Below, one piece after another: positions 17,808-26,405 of a stretch of DNA of 64,000 nt. The notes beneath the pieces were generated by a model. That model did no database searches, was not told the DNA's origin, and worked only from the letters and a program-made list of their open reading frames with translations. Origin of the DNA: Rhodobacterales bacterium (GTDB lineage Bacteria; Pseudomonadota; Alphaproteobacteria; Rhizobiales; Stappiaceae); assembly GCA_008107755.1 (NCBI GenBank), contig VIRH01000109.1, positions 172,202-236,201 on the forward strand, read 5' to 3'. Each line of letters opens with the position of its first letter. The stretch's first letter is position 1. Both the position numbers and the translations under genes were made by a program.

Positions 17808-18881
17808 TTGGCCAGCATTCACCTGGAAACGATCGTCAAGAACTACGGCTCGTTTCGAGCCATCAAGGGGATCGACCTCGATATCCGGGAAGGCGAGTTC
17901 GTGGCCTTCGTCGGCCCGTCCGGATGCGGCAAGAGCACCTTGCTGCGCATGGTCGCCGGTCTGGAGGAGATCAGCGGTGGCATCCTGAAGATCGGCGACA
18001 CGATCGTGAACGATCTCGAGCCGCGCGAGCGCGACGTCGCGATGGTGTTTCAGGACTATGCGCTCTATCCGCACATGTCGGTCGCCGACAACATCGGTTT
18101 CGGCCTGAAGATGCGCGGAATGTCTGCGCAAGAGCGCCGCAAGCAGGTTGAAGAAGCTGCCGAGACGTTGCAGATCACGGCGCTTCTGGAGCGCAAACCC
18201 GGTCAGCTGTCGGGCGGCCAGCGCCAGCGCGTCGCCATGGGCCGCGCCATCGTGCGCCGCCCCAAGGTGTTCCTCTTCGATGAGCCCCTGTCCAATCTCG
18301 ATGCCAAGCTGCGCGTCGACATGCGCACCCAGATCAAGCGCCTGCACAGTCTGCTCAAGACCACGACGATCTATGTGACCCACGATCAGGTGGAGGCCAT
18401 GACGCTTGCCGACCGCGTGGTCATCCTGAAGGACGGGCAGATCATGCAATCGGGCGAACCGGTGGAGGTCTACGACACTCCGCTCAGCCGCTTCGTGGGA
18501 GAGTTCATCGGCTCGCCGAAAATGAACATTCTGCCGGTCACGGTGGATGCCTCGGGCGGCGAAACGCACCTGAGACTTGGCGCGATGCGCATCAGGACGC
18601 CGCAGATCGGAGCGGGCGACGGAACCGAGCTGCTTCTTGGGGTCCGGCCGGAGCATCTCGTCCCCTGCACTCCGGGTGAGCAGACGCTGTCGGCGACCAT
18701 CGATGTTCTCGAACCTCTGGGCTCCGACACCATGGCCGTCTGTCTGGTCGAGGGGCACGAGATCACGGCAAGGCTGGCGCCGGATCGCGAACTGCGCCCC
18801 GGCACGCAGGTGAACCTTCAGGTTGCCAGCGCCAACATGCATCTCTTCGACGCCGGAAGCGGCACACGGATCACGCTCTGA
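17808..18881 (+). CDS. Sugar ABC transporter ATPase, UgpC/MalK type
   Basis: The TTG start is supported by a GGGAGGG Shine-Dalgarno just upstream. The 357-residue protein has Walker A GPSGCGKSTLLRMVAG, Q-loop MVFQDYALYPHM, signature LSGGQRQRVAMGRAIV, Walker B VFLFDEPLSNLDAKLR and H-loop YVTHDQVEAM. A C-terminal TOBE-like domain contains LLLGVRPEHL. This is the CUT1 energising subunit. It is transcribed away from the gntR-esterase-importer operon, sharing the palindromic operator, and should power the two permeases at 12815-14550. Confidence 0.92.
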   Translation: MASIHLETIVKNYGSFRAIKGIDLDIREGEFVAFVGPSGCGKSTLLRMVAGLEEISGGILKIGDTIVNDLEPRERDVAMVFQDYALYPHMSVADNIGFGLKMRGMSAQERRKQVEEAAETLQITALLERKPGQLSGGQRQRVAMGRAIVRRPKVFLFDEPLSNLDAKLRVDMRTQIKRLHSLLKTTTIYVTHDQVEAMTLADRVVILKDGQIMQSGEPVEVYDTPLSRFVGEFIGSPKMNILPVTVDASGGETHLRLGAMRIRTPQIGAGDGTELLLGVRPEHLVPCTPGEQTLSATIDVLEPLGSDTMAVCLVEGHEITARLAPDRELRPGTQVNLQVASANMHLFDAGSGTRITL

Positions 18882-18990
18882 CAGCGCCCCCGCCCGGCGC
18901 CATCTTGCCTTCAACAAGGGTGGGCTTTTCGTCCCGCCCGGACAGATCCCGGTAGCGAGGTCTCCCCCCCTGACCTGCCGGGTTATCTCA

Positions 18991-19032
18991 GGCCGGAGCC
19001 TTCGTCCCAAAGCGAAGCTCCGGCCCTTTTTT
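18991..19032 (+). terminator. Rho-independent terminator after the sugar ATPase gene
   Basis: A 13-pair GC-rich stem (GGCCGGAG arm with one bulged C, eight-base loop, CTCCGGCC arm) is followed by TTTTTT. It fits termination of the ATPase transcript. The rest of the 18882-19195 gap shows no gene. Confidence 0.85.
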
Positions 19033-19195
19033 ACGCCTATTTCCGCAGATTTTACGATGCTTTGACGCTGAGCTGACGCAGCGTTGCTGCCCTCCCCGCC
19101 AATCTCTGCCTGTCCGCCGCGATGCGGTTTCCCTGGGCTCCCTCACGGGCCGCCCAAGGGGCCGGGCGAGATCACCACAATGGAGGGAATGGCAT

Positions 19196-19738
19196 ATGCT
19201 GCCTGACAAGTTTCGTGTTGCGATGTTCAACAGACTGGGCCTTGGCCCCTATTTCCAGCCGGCCCGTATCGAAACGGATCTCGAGGAATGGCTCATTGTC
19301 GAGCGTTTCGGACGTAACGGCGAGTATCTCGTCGTGTCGACAGCCGGTACGGAACAAGATCCAGCCAGTTTCCAGGCACCGCCCGATCTTGTCGAACACA
19401 AGTCGATGCTCGGCATCCTGATCGACATCGCTCTCGACGGGGAAGGCGCGACCTTTCTGTTTACCCGCAACCTCGTCGGCAACCAGGTCGTAAAGGGAAG
19501 TTTCTTTCCCGCAGACGGCTACGTCACGCTGGAGCGACACCAGAGCGGTATCCGCCTGACCGCCGCCGGACGCCATGCCCACGATATCAGTTCCGGACCT
19601 CGGGGACCGGTGTTCAAGCATATCCCCGAACCAACCCCGGCCGCAGAGGGCGAGGCTCGCAACTGGCATTTCGATGCCGTCATGCGGCCGTGGGTGATGC
19701 AGTCGCTGGAAGAGCCCGCTCATCTTGAACTTATCTAA
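19196..19738 (+). CDS. Unidentified protein preceding the haloperoxidase
   Basis: This 180-residue protein is not recognised. The ATG follows GGAGGG at good spacing. It has no signal peptide or membrane segment and looks like a compact mixed alpha/beta protein: DLEEWLIVERFGRNGEYLVV and GEGATFLFTRNLVGNQVVKG suggest beta strands, and WHFDAVMRPWVMQSLEEPAH a C-terminal helix. It ends 11 bp before the haloperoxidase, so the two are surely co-transcribed and it may be an accessory or maturation partner. Both begin a new transcription unit after the strong terminator at 18991. Confidence 0.7.
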   Translation: MLPDKFRVAMFNRLGLGPYFQPARIETDLEEWLIVERFGRNGEYLVVSTAGTEQDPASFQAPPDLVEHKSMLGILIDIALDGEGATFLFTRNLVGNQVVKGSFFPADGYVTLERHQSGIRLTAAGRHAHDISSGPRGPVFKHIPEPTPAAEGEARNWHFDAVMRPWVMQSLEEPAHLELI

Positions 19739-19749
19739 GGGAGAACGTC

Positions 19750-21885
19750 ATGTCTGCGAATACACCTCAGGACTATCGACCAGACCCGATCGGCGACGAC
19801 CGAGTGACAGAAGCGGAAGCACGCCGCGCGAAGGCCAATGATCTCGCCTTCCGCGACCACCGCCGCGCCCGGCTGGCCATTCCCTCCAACCAGGAGGAAA
19901 ACCACTTCTATCACGACGTCCGGCCGACAAGCTTTCACAAGGGCCTGCCGCATAGCGACACCGGCATCGTGATGAAGGCAGCTTACGAAGCCTTCGTGGA
20001 GGCGCTGAGCCGCCCCGTCGGTCAGAACTACGAGTTCAATGTTCCCAAGGGCACGACCCCGCTCTACACCAACACGAACACGCACTCTCCGAAGGACCTG
20101 AAGTGGCGCCCCTGGGAGAGCCCGCTCGCCGGGCACTACCACAGCCTGGAAGGGCCTGATCCGGACAGTGTCGCGATGGCCCCGGCCCCGAGGCTCGGCC
20201 GCAGTGAATTGTGCGCGGAACTGGCAGAAGTCTATGCCATGGCTCTTGTGCGCGACGTGCCCTTTGCCGATCTGGCCAAAGGTTCCACTGCCCTTCCGGC
20301 TGCCGGCGGCGCGACGGTGAATGACCTCATTGGAGAACTGAACAAGCTGAGCTGGTTCAAGACGACCACCCATGAACCCGTTACTTCCTATCCCGAAGGA
20401 CCCGGCGACAAGACACTGAACAAGCACGAAAACCGGCGCCGCTCCGCACGCTGGCAGGAGGGCGAGGTCGAGCTGACCCCGGAATCCCTTTTCCGCGGCT
20501 CTGCTCCGGAGGTCAAGAACGGGCCTTACCTGTCGCAGTTCCTCCTGATCGGCACCGGCGGCAAGAGCTCCGGTACGCAGCACAAGGACAAGACAAGCGC
20601 GCCCGGCGACACGTCCTACGAACCGACGGACGGCGTCATCACCTTCGGTGCCCAGGCCATCGACCAGAGGCTCAGCCCACACAAGAAGGGCGTCGATTAC
20701 ATGACTAACTGGGCCGCCTGGCTGGACGTGCAGAACGGCCTCGATCTCAAGGGCTTCGATCTTTGGGAGGAAAAGCGCCGCTTCATCACCACCCCGCGCG
20801 ATCTGGCAACCTATGTCCACTTCGATCAGCTCTACCAGGCCTATTTCAACGCCTGTCTGATCCTGCTCGAAAACGGTGTGCCGGCGGACCGTGGCTTCCC
20901 GAACAAGACCGGAGGTCCCTCCAATCCGCACGACACCAGGGGCGCCTTCGCGACCTTTGGCGGACCACATATCCTCAGTCTGATGACGGAAGTGGCCAGC
21001 CGTGCCCTGAAGGCGGTCCGGCGCCAGAAGTTCCAGGTCCACCGGCGCGGACGCCCCGAGCAGCTCGCGGCCATGCTGACCCTTGCCGACAGTGACAAGG
21101 CCAACCATCTCGGCAACGCCGAAGCGGACTTCATGTCGATGCTGACCGAACTGACCGGCAACGACGGCAAACTACTCGGCTGGATTTCGGCCTACAACGA
21201 AGCTCAGAACGGCCTCAAGCGTCGCCACTTCGATGTCCGGACGTCGGGGCTTCCGGCCAGCTTCCCGAAGATACCGAAGGGTCGCAACTACCTGCTGCCA
21301 ATGGCCTTCCCGGAAGGGTCGCCCATGCATGCAGCCTATGGTGCGGGCCATGCGACAGTGGCTGGTGCCTGCGTGACAATGCTCAAGGCCTTCTTCGAGA
21401 TGGACGACGCCTACGGCAAACCGGTCAAGTACCGCGACGCCCTTCACGGCATAGAACTCTTTGTGTCGCGCCCGGCAAAGTCCTCGCCCGAACTGTCGGT
21501 GCTGGAGCCGTGGACCGGTGACAGCGAAGACGTGACGCTGGAGGGCGAGCTGAACAAACTGGCCGCGAACATCTCGATCGCCCGAAACATGGCCGGTGTC
21601 CACTTTTACACCGACTATTTCGACAGCCTGCGCATGGGTGAACGGATCGCGGTCGGCATTCTGCAGGAGCAGATGCTGAACTACACCGAAAAGGTCTGCA
21701 TGACCTTCCGCAGCTTCGACGGTGACAGGCTGGAAATCAGCACGTCGGGCGGAACCTCGGTCGACATCTGCATCAACGGCGACTGCAGTGAACATGCGGT
21801 GAAGGACTGGTGGACGAAACACGTTCGCGAGTTCGAGGACACCAGCCTCGACGTCCCGGCACCGATGCTCGCAGCTGCCGAGTAG
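19750..21885 (+). CDS. Vanadium-dependent haloperoxidase (bromoperoxidase-like)
   Basis: This 711-residue protein carries the vanadate site of the haloperoxidase/PAP2 superfamily. QKFQVHRRGRPE gives Lys427 and Arg435, with the same eight-residue spacing as in algal bromoperoxidases. HAAYGAGHATVAG gives Gly533 and His534, and RNMAGVHFYTD gives Arg612 and His618. The usual Ser of the SGH triplet is Ala532. These enzymes oxidise halide with hydrogen peroxide to make hypohalous acid or halogenated compounds. No signal peptide is visible, which is notable for an enzyme making a toxic oxidant. An SD (GGGAGAA) precedes the ATG. A hairpin at 21912 ends the unit. Confidence 0.88.
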   Translation: MSANTPQDYRPDPIGDDRVTEAEARRAKANDLAFRDHRRARLAIPSNQEENHFYHDVRPTSFHKGLPHSDTGIVMKAAYEAFVEALSRPVGQNYEFNVPKGTTPLYTNTNTHSPKDLKWRPWESPLAGHYHSLEGPDPDSVAMAPAPRLGRSELCAELAEVYAMALVRDVPFADLAKGSTALPAAGGATVNDLIGELNKLSWFKTTTHEPVTSYPEGPGDKTLNKHENRRRSARWQEGEVELTPESLFRGSAPEVKNGPYLSQFLLIGTGGKSSGTQHKDKTSAPGDTSYEPTDGVITFGAQAIDQRLSPHKKGVDYMTNWAAWLDVQNGLDLKGFDLWEEKRRFITTPRDLATYVHFDQLYQAYFNACLILLENGVPADRGFPNKTGGPSNPHDTRGAFATFGGPHILSLMTEVASRALKAVRRQKFQVHRRGRPEQLAAMLTLADSDKANHLGNAEADFMSMLTELTGNDGKLLGWISAYNEAQNGLKRRHFDVRTSGLPASFPKIPKGRNYLLPMAFPEGSPMHAAYGAGHATVAGACVTMLKAFFEMDDAYGKPVKYRDALHGIELFVSRPAKSSPELSVLEPWTGDSEDVTLEGELNKLAANISIARNMAGVHFYTDYFDSLRMGERIAVGILQEQMLNYTEKVCMTFRSFDGDRLEISTSGGTSVDICINGDCSEHAVKDWWTKHVREFEDTSLDVPAPMLAAAE

Positions 21886-21911
21886 ACGCCTCCCGAAGCC
21901 GGGAACCAACA

Positions 21912-21940
21912 GATCCGGCGGTCTGCCGCCGGATCATCCT
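21912..21940 (+). terminator. Stem-loop after the haloperoxidase gene
   Basis: GATCCGGCGG and CCGCCGGATC form a perfect 10-bp stem with a four-base loop, 26 bp after the haloperoxidase stop. The downstream T tract is poor (ATCCTT), so termination may be partial. The following 180 bp up to the next gene is markedly AT-rich and probably holds its promoter. Confidence 0.6.
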
Positions 21941-22121
21941 TGCGCGAGATAAAAACACAACGCGCTGCGCTTTAAAAGGACACAGCCAACTCGCGAGAAT
22001 ATGATCAGCAATAATTTTCGAACTACAATACATTACCCAGCGTTCATAAGATCGTTTTTGAATTGAAGTTTTTGAGCTAATCTTATTCAATTCCTTGATT
22101 AGGCTGGAGGGGCATCTCACA

Positions 22122-23882
22122 ATGGCGAACCAAGGCGAGGAAAAGCAGGTTCTTCTTTATCTGATGGGGCCGTTTCTGCTTTCTTCGGACCGGGGAGACT
22201 TGCACACGCCCACAGGCCAGAAGACCCAGGCCCTGATCGCCCTTCTGGCTGTTGCGCCGCGTGGAAGACGCTCGCGTGCCTGGCTCAAGGACAAGCTGTG
22301 GAGCGACCGCTCGCCGCCGCAGGCGTCAGCCAGCCTTCGCCAGGCTCTGCATGAGGCAAAAAAGGCCCTCTCCAAACTGTCCTGCGACATCCTGACTGCC
22401 GACAAGCAGAACATCTCGCTCAACCTTGAGTCCGTCTGGATCGATATTCATCATCCGGAGAGCTTTCTGGAAAGCGGTGACCAGGATCCGCAGGCACATC
22501 AGTTCCTGGAAGGGATCGATATCCAGGACCCGGAATTCGAGGACTGGCTGACCAACGAACGGCGCGTTTGGACCACCAAAATGGAAGAGTTCATGGCCCA
22601 GGAAAGCGGCCGTCGGAAAACAGGATCTTCCAACGATGCATCGACCGAGCGCGGGGCCGAGACGAGCGGGCGCACAGCCGCATCGGCTGCGGGTGCCGGC
22701 AGCTCGACCAGCCAGCACATCGCCATCGGCCTTCTTCCCCCGATCGTGCCCAACCAATCGCCGGAACTGACCACGCTTGCCGATCTTATCGTGGAAAGCG
22801 TTGCCAGAAACCTCGGCGAGGTTCATCCGATCGACATCTACGACTATCGGGACACCGGCATGGAGGCCTTCGGCGTTCCGATCGGCACCGGCCCAGACCT
22901 CGTTCTGAGGATCAGGGTCAAATCCGCCGGAAGCGATCTCTATCTTTCGCTGCTTGCCTATAACGTTGCCAACCAGAAGCTGATCTGGAGCTACACCATC
23001 CATGCCGATCAGGAAGATGCACTGCAATTCGACACGCTGACGATCTCCGGGTTCATCAACCAGAATGTCGACCGGCTCGCGAACTCCTTCTTCACCCACT
23101 CGCTCGACACGTTCTCCAAGTTGCCGAGCAACTACAAAACCGGCTACACGGCGCTCAACTACATATTCCGCCTGGACGAAAAATACCTGACCGCGGCCGA
23201 GAGCCTTCTGACGGAATCCTACGACAATGATCCGCAGAGCAATTATCTCGGGCTTCTGGCCTATATCAGCAGTTTCAATATTGGCGAGAACCTCGGCGAA
23301 TTCACGGACGCCAAGCGTCTGGCGACCATCGGACACGCCTCGGAGGCGCTGGAAGTCGATCCGTTCAACAGCATCACGCTGGCCTGTATCGGCCATGTGC
23401 ACGGCTTCGTGTTCCGGGATTTCGAAACGGCCGCCGACCTTCATGCACAGGCGGTGGAGCTCAATCCTCACCAGGCCTTTGCCTGGGACCATTTTGCCCT
23501 CTTCAACATCTACACCGGCCGATACCAGGAGGCCCTGAAGGCGGCCCACAGGGCCTGCTATCTCGGCAGTTTCAGCCCCTTGCGCTATTCCTTCGACACG
23601 ACCGTGTGCATGGCCGCCACCTTGTGCGGTGAATATCCGACGGCGGTTCGCTACGGCAACCGCGCCCTGTCGCGCCAGCCTCGCTTCGGAGCTGCCATGC
23701 GCTACCTGATTGCCAGCCACGGGCATCTCGGAAATGTCGCGGAAGCCCAGCAGCACATCAGCCGGCTCAGGACGATCAGCCCGGATTTCGACCTGCCTTT
23801 CGTGCGCGAGAACGGCCTGGCGATTGCCGAGAACGAGGGGCTGCAACGCATGATCGAGGGATACGAGAAAGCAGGTCTTTGA
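22122..23882 (+). CDS. SARP-like transcriptional regulator with TPR domain
   Basis: ATG 22122 follows GGAGGGG by nine bases, giving 586 residues. An in-frame start 27 bp upstream is less likely. Residues 1-150 resemble the winged helix plus BTAD region of SARP regulators: LLYLMGPFLLSS, TGQKTQALIALLAVAPRGRR and ASLRQALHEAKKALS. After a low-complexity linker near 165-200 comes a segment like the periplasmic-binding/cyclase-associated domain (IAIGLLPPIVPNQSPELTTL), and then TPR repeats (AVELNPHQAFAWDHFALFNI). Such proteins activate secondary-metabolite or stress genes. It follows the haloperoxidase and is 30 bp from the RN-repeat gene, so it may control this cluster. Confidence 0.75.
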   Translation: MANQGEEKQVLLYLMGPFLLSSDRGDLHTPTGQKTQALIALLAVAPRGRRSRAWLKDKLWSDRSPPQASASLRQALHEAKKALSKLSCDILTADKQNISLNLESVWIDIHHPESFLESGDQDPQAHQFLEGIDIQDPEFEDWLTNERRVWTTKMEEFMAQESGRRKTGSSNDASTERGAETSGRTAASAAGAGSSTSQHIAIGLLPPIVPNQSPELTTLADLIVESVARNLGEVHPIDIYDYRDTGMEAFGVPIGTGPDLVLRIRVKSAGSDLYLSLLAYNVANQKLIWSYTIHADQEDALQFDTLTISGFINQNVDRLANSFFTHSLDTFSKLPSNYKTGYTALNYIFRLDEKYLTAAESLLTESYDNDPQSNYLGLLAYISSFNIGENLGEFTDAKRLATIGHASEALEVDPFNSITLACIGHVHGFVFRDFETAADLHAQAVELNPHQAFAWDHFALFNIYTGRYQEALKAAHRACYLGSFSPLRYSFDTTVCMAATLCGEYPTAVRYGNRALSRQPRFGAAMRYLIASHGHLGNVAEAQQHISRLRTISPDFDLPFVRENGLAIAENEGLQRMIEGYEKAGL

Positions 23883-23912
23883 CACAGCTCTCCAACGAGA
23901 GGAATTTCAAGA

Positions 23913-24818
23913 ATGCATTTGGATTTCAGCATACTCGACGCAAACACGCTCTTCGCCGATTTCGAGAGCTTCGAACTGTCGGAAACACATTCGGACGGCC
24001 CGTCCGCCCCTGCCGACCCGGCACAGGAAGCTGCCTTCAGCGCCGCCAGATCGCAAAGCACCTTCAGTGCCGAGAATCGGAATCGCAATCGAAACAGGAA
24101 CCGCAACCGAAACCGCAACAGGAACAGAAATCGGAACCGGAACCGGTTTTCGGGCGGTGGCGACAGCCAGGCCTCCGGCTACCAGATCCTTGCGTCGTGG
24201 CGGGAACGGGAGATCCTTCATGACCTCCGCCCGCACTGGACAGACCTTCCGCTAAAGTCGCCGAAATCCCTGCAGGAACTACGGGTCGAGACCCAGGAGC
24301 TCCTCTCCAAGCAGATCAGGCTCAGCGACAGCGAACAGGCGATGCGACGCGAGTCGATCCTGCGCGAGAGCGAACTTGAACTCTCCGGCTATCTCGGTCC
24401 GCTCGGCGTCGAGCAACTGGGCGGATACGAGGAGACCGTCGCCCTGTTCCTGCTGATCGCGGAACTGTGCGAGGAAGTCGGGCTGCGCTACAAGGACCGC
24501 TATGCCGTGCCCCGGCCGAACCTCGTCGAACCGCGTCTTCAGTCGTTTCTCGAGAACCCTCCCTATTTCGCATATCCGAGCAATCACTCGTTCCAGTCCT
24601 TTTGCATGGCCTTCATTTTTTCGCGCGTCTTTCCGGAGCATCCGGCAACGAGCGAATTGTTCCGAAGCGCGCGTCGGATCGCGGAGAACCGGGAATGGGC
24701 AGGCATTCACTACGCCTCCGATACGGAGGCAGGCCATGACCTTGCCCGCATGTTCCTGCCTTGCCTGGAGCTGATCTGCGAAGAACAGATGCTGCGCGCC
24801 CAAGCCGAATGGCTTTGA
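23913..24818 (+). CDS. Soluble PAP2/vanadium-haloperoxidase-fold protein with twelve Asn-Arg repeats
   Basis: This 301-residue protein carries all three PAP2 motifs: Lys194-x6-Arg201-Pro (KDRYAVPRPN), PSNH with His225, and Arg260-x5-His266-x3-Asp270 (REWAGIHYASD). It could be an acid phosphatase or a vanadate peroxidase. No membrane helix or signal peptide is seen. Residues 55-78 are twelve consecutive Asn-Arg dipeptides written with five different Arg codons. The N-terminal 54 residues are acidic and disordered-looking. It is 30 bp after the SARP/TPR gene and 28 bp before the protease, so it sits within one operon. The role of the strongly basic repeat is unknown. Nucleic-acid or phosphate binding is a guess. 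Confidence 0.75.
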   Translation: MHLDFSILDANTLFADFESFELSETHSDGPSAPADPAQEAAFSAARSQSTFSAENRNRNRNRNRNRNRNRNRNRNRNRFSGGGDSQASGYQILASWREREILHDLRPHWTDLPLKSPKSLQELRVETQELLSKQIRLSDSEQAMRRESILRESELELSGYLGPLGVEQLGGYEETVALFLLIAELCEEVGLRYKDRYAVPRPNLVEPRLQSFLENPPYFAYPSNHSFQSFCMAFIFSRVFPEHPATSELFRSARRIAENREWAGIHYASDTEAGHDLARMFLPCLELICEEQMLRAQAEWL

Positions 24819-24846
24819 CCTTCACGATTTTATGGGAGCTGGGGAG

Positions 24847-26379
24847 ATGACGAATTCCGACATGGAAACGAGTACCGGCGACGGCCGCCAGGTCTATTCG
24901 CGCTACGCGGCTCTCTGGCCGCTCGTCAGTATGGGGCTGGTCGGTGCGGAGGATGGGGGCACCGGAGCGGATGGCGGACTGGACTTCGAGCTGTGGAAGT
25001 CGATCGCCGACGACGCCAAGCCGGTAAGGGTCGCGATCATCGACACGTCCGTGGCGATCGAGCATCCGAACCTGAACGGCCACCGCACCGACTGCCGGCA
25101 GCAGCCGGAAGGGTCGGACGGGTGCGACACAGTCATCGATTGCTCGCGCGCGATAGACTTCGGCTCGGCGCGCCTCGGGTCCTTTCCCTATTACGGCGCC
25201 CAGCGAACCATCGCGCAGCTTCTGTCACGCCAGCGCGACGACAACTGGCCCGCATCCGGCGACGTCCCACTACCGGATCTCGACTACGGGTGCGACTTTG
25301 ACCTGCCGGAGAGCTGCATGCTGACGGCGGACCTCTTCGATGCATTGAAAGCCCGACTTTCGCCGGGCGAAAAGGCATTGCATGACACGGTGCTTCCTGC
25401 GACCGACCCGCGTTTTTCGACCCACGGCACGGCGATCGCGGGGCTCGTCGGCGCCCGGCCGGCCAGGGTCCGGCTGGCAAGTGCCGAGACACGCGGCCGC
25501 ACCGGACTGCCGTTTTCCGGCGCCAATCCGTTTTGCAGTCTCATACCGATATCCACGAGCTTTGATCCCGACCCCGAGCAGTTGATCCTTGCACTGCTCT
25601 ACGCGAGCCTCGCAGGCGCCGACGTCATCCTGATACCCCGCGATTTTCCCGATCCGTTCCGGACACCGCCTCTTCTGGAGGAAGAGCTGAGGCTGGCCAG
25701 CGAGCGCGTTTCAATTTCGAACCGGGAGAAAACGCTCTGGAACGAACTCCACACGCTCACGCTGGCGCTTTCACGGCATATTCCGATCGTTTGCGCTGCC
25801 GGAAACTCTGGTGACGAGAATATCATTTATCCGGCGAACCTCGCCGCAGAGGACAACGGCATCATCTGTGTCGGCGCGGCCAACAGCAACGGCCGGATTG
25901 CCGGGTACAGCAGCCGAGGTGACGCCATTACAGTGTTTGCGCCGAGCAGTGACGGCGAGCGACTGGACAGGGAGGAGACAAGACTCGACCTGCAGAACCC
26001 CGGCTATCCGCTTTTCCCCGACAGGATCAGAACGGCGAACGACGCCAATGAGAATGCCTTTTCCCATCGCGACGTGATCTCCACCGACATTCCGGGCCGC
26101 TTCGGGTATAACGGCAGCGATCCTGTCGATCCTTACGAGCGTACCGGCACGCGCCATGGAGCCTTGCTCCTGCGCGATTTCGGCTCCTTCTATTGCCGGT
26201 TCGGCGGCACATCGGCCGCCTCCGCCCTCGCGGCTGGGTTTCTGTCTCTGGGGATAACGGCGGATAAAATTCGTTGCGGGCGCGGCACAGCGGCCGGGAT
26301 CGCCGCCAAGGCCTGGCTGCTTGAAAACACACGGCAGCTGGACGGCGGACAGGAGAATGTCCTGTTCTGGAAACGTTGA
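24847..26379 (+). CDS. Subtilisin-like serine protease (S8), cytoplasmic
   Basis: I prefer ATG 24847, preceded by GGGAG, giving 510 residues. An in-frame ATG lies 15 bp upstream. The catalytic triad is visible: Asp66 in VAIIDTSVAIEHPNL, His193 in STHGTAIAGLVGA and Ser456 in GGTSAASALAAG. The oxyanion Asn is in CAAGNSGDENIIYPA. It has neither signal peptide nor a clear propeptide, unlike secreted subtilisins, and a long insertion separates Asp and His. It ends the haloperoxidase-SARP-PAP2 run. A role in processing one of those partners or a modified substrate is plausible but unproven. Confidence 0.82.
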   Translation: MTNSDMETSTGDGRQVYSRYAALWPLVSMGLVGAEDGGTGADGGLDFELWKSIADDAKPVRVAIIDTSVAIEHPNLNGHRTDCRQQPEGSDGCDTVIDCSRAIDFGSARLGSFPYYGAQRTIAQLLSRQRDDNWPASGDVPLPDLDYGCDFDLPESCMLTADLFDALKARLSPGEKALHDTVLPATDPRFSTHGTAIAGLVGARPARVRLASAETRGRTGLPFSGANPFCSLIPISTSFDPDPEQLILALLYASLAGADVILIPRDFPDPFRTPPLLEEELRLASERVSISNREKTLWNELHTLTLALSRHIPIVCAAGNSGDENIIYPANLAAEDNGIICVGAANSNGRIAGYSSRGDAITVFAPSSDGERLDREETRLDLQNPGYPLFPDRIRTANDANENAFSHRDVISTDIPGRFGYNGSDPVDPYERTGTRHGALLLRDFGSFYCRFGGTSAASALAAGFLSLGITADKIRCGRGTAAGIAAKAWLLENTRQLDGGQENVLFWKR

Positions 26380-26405
26380 CCGAACGAGGCGATCAGCCCT
26401 TCCGT

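Noticed and set aside
17628..19010. Upstream extension of the GntR open frame to 705 codons
   Set aside because: The extension is antisense to the sugar ATPase and crosses the divergent promoter; the winged helix starts shortly after ATG 17627.
24075..24146. The Asn-Arg tract as a frameshift or sequencing artefact
   Set aside because: Codons vary and the frame continues into intact PAP2 motifs on the far side.
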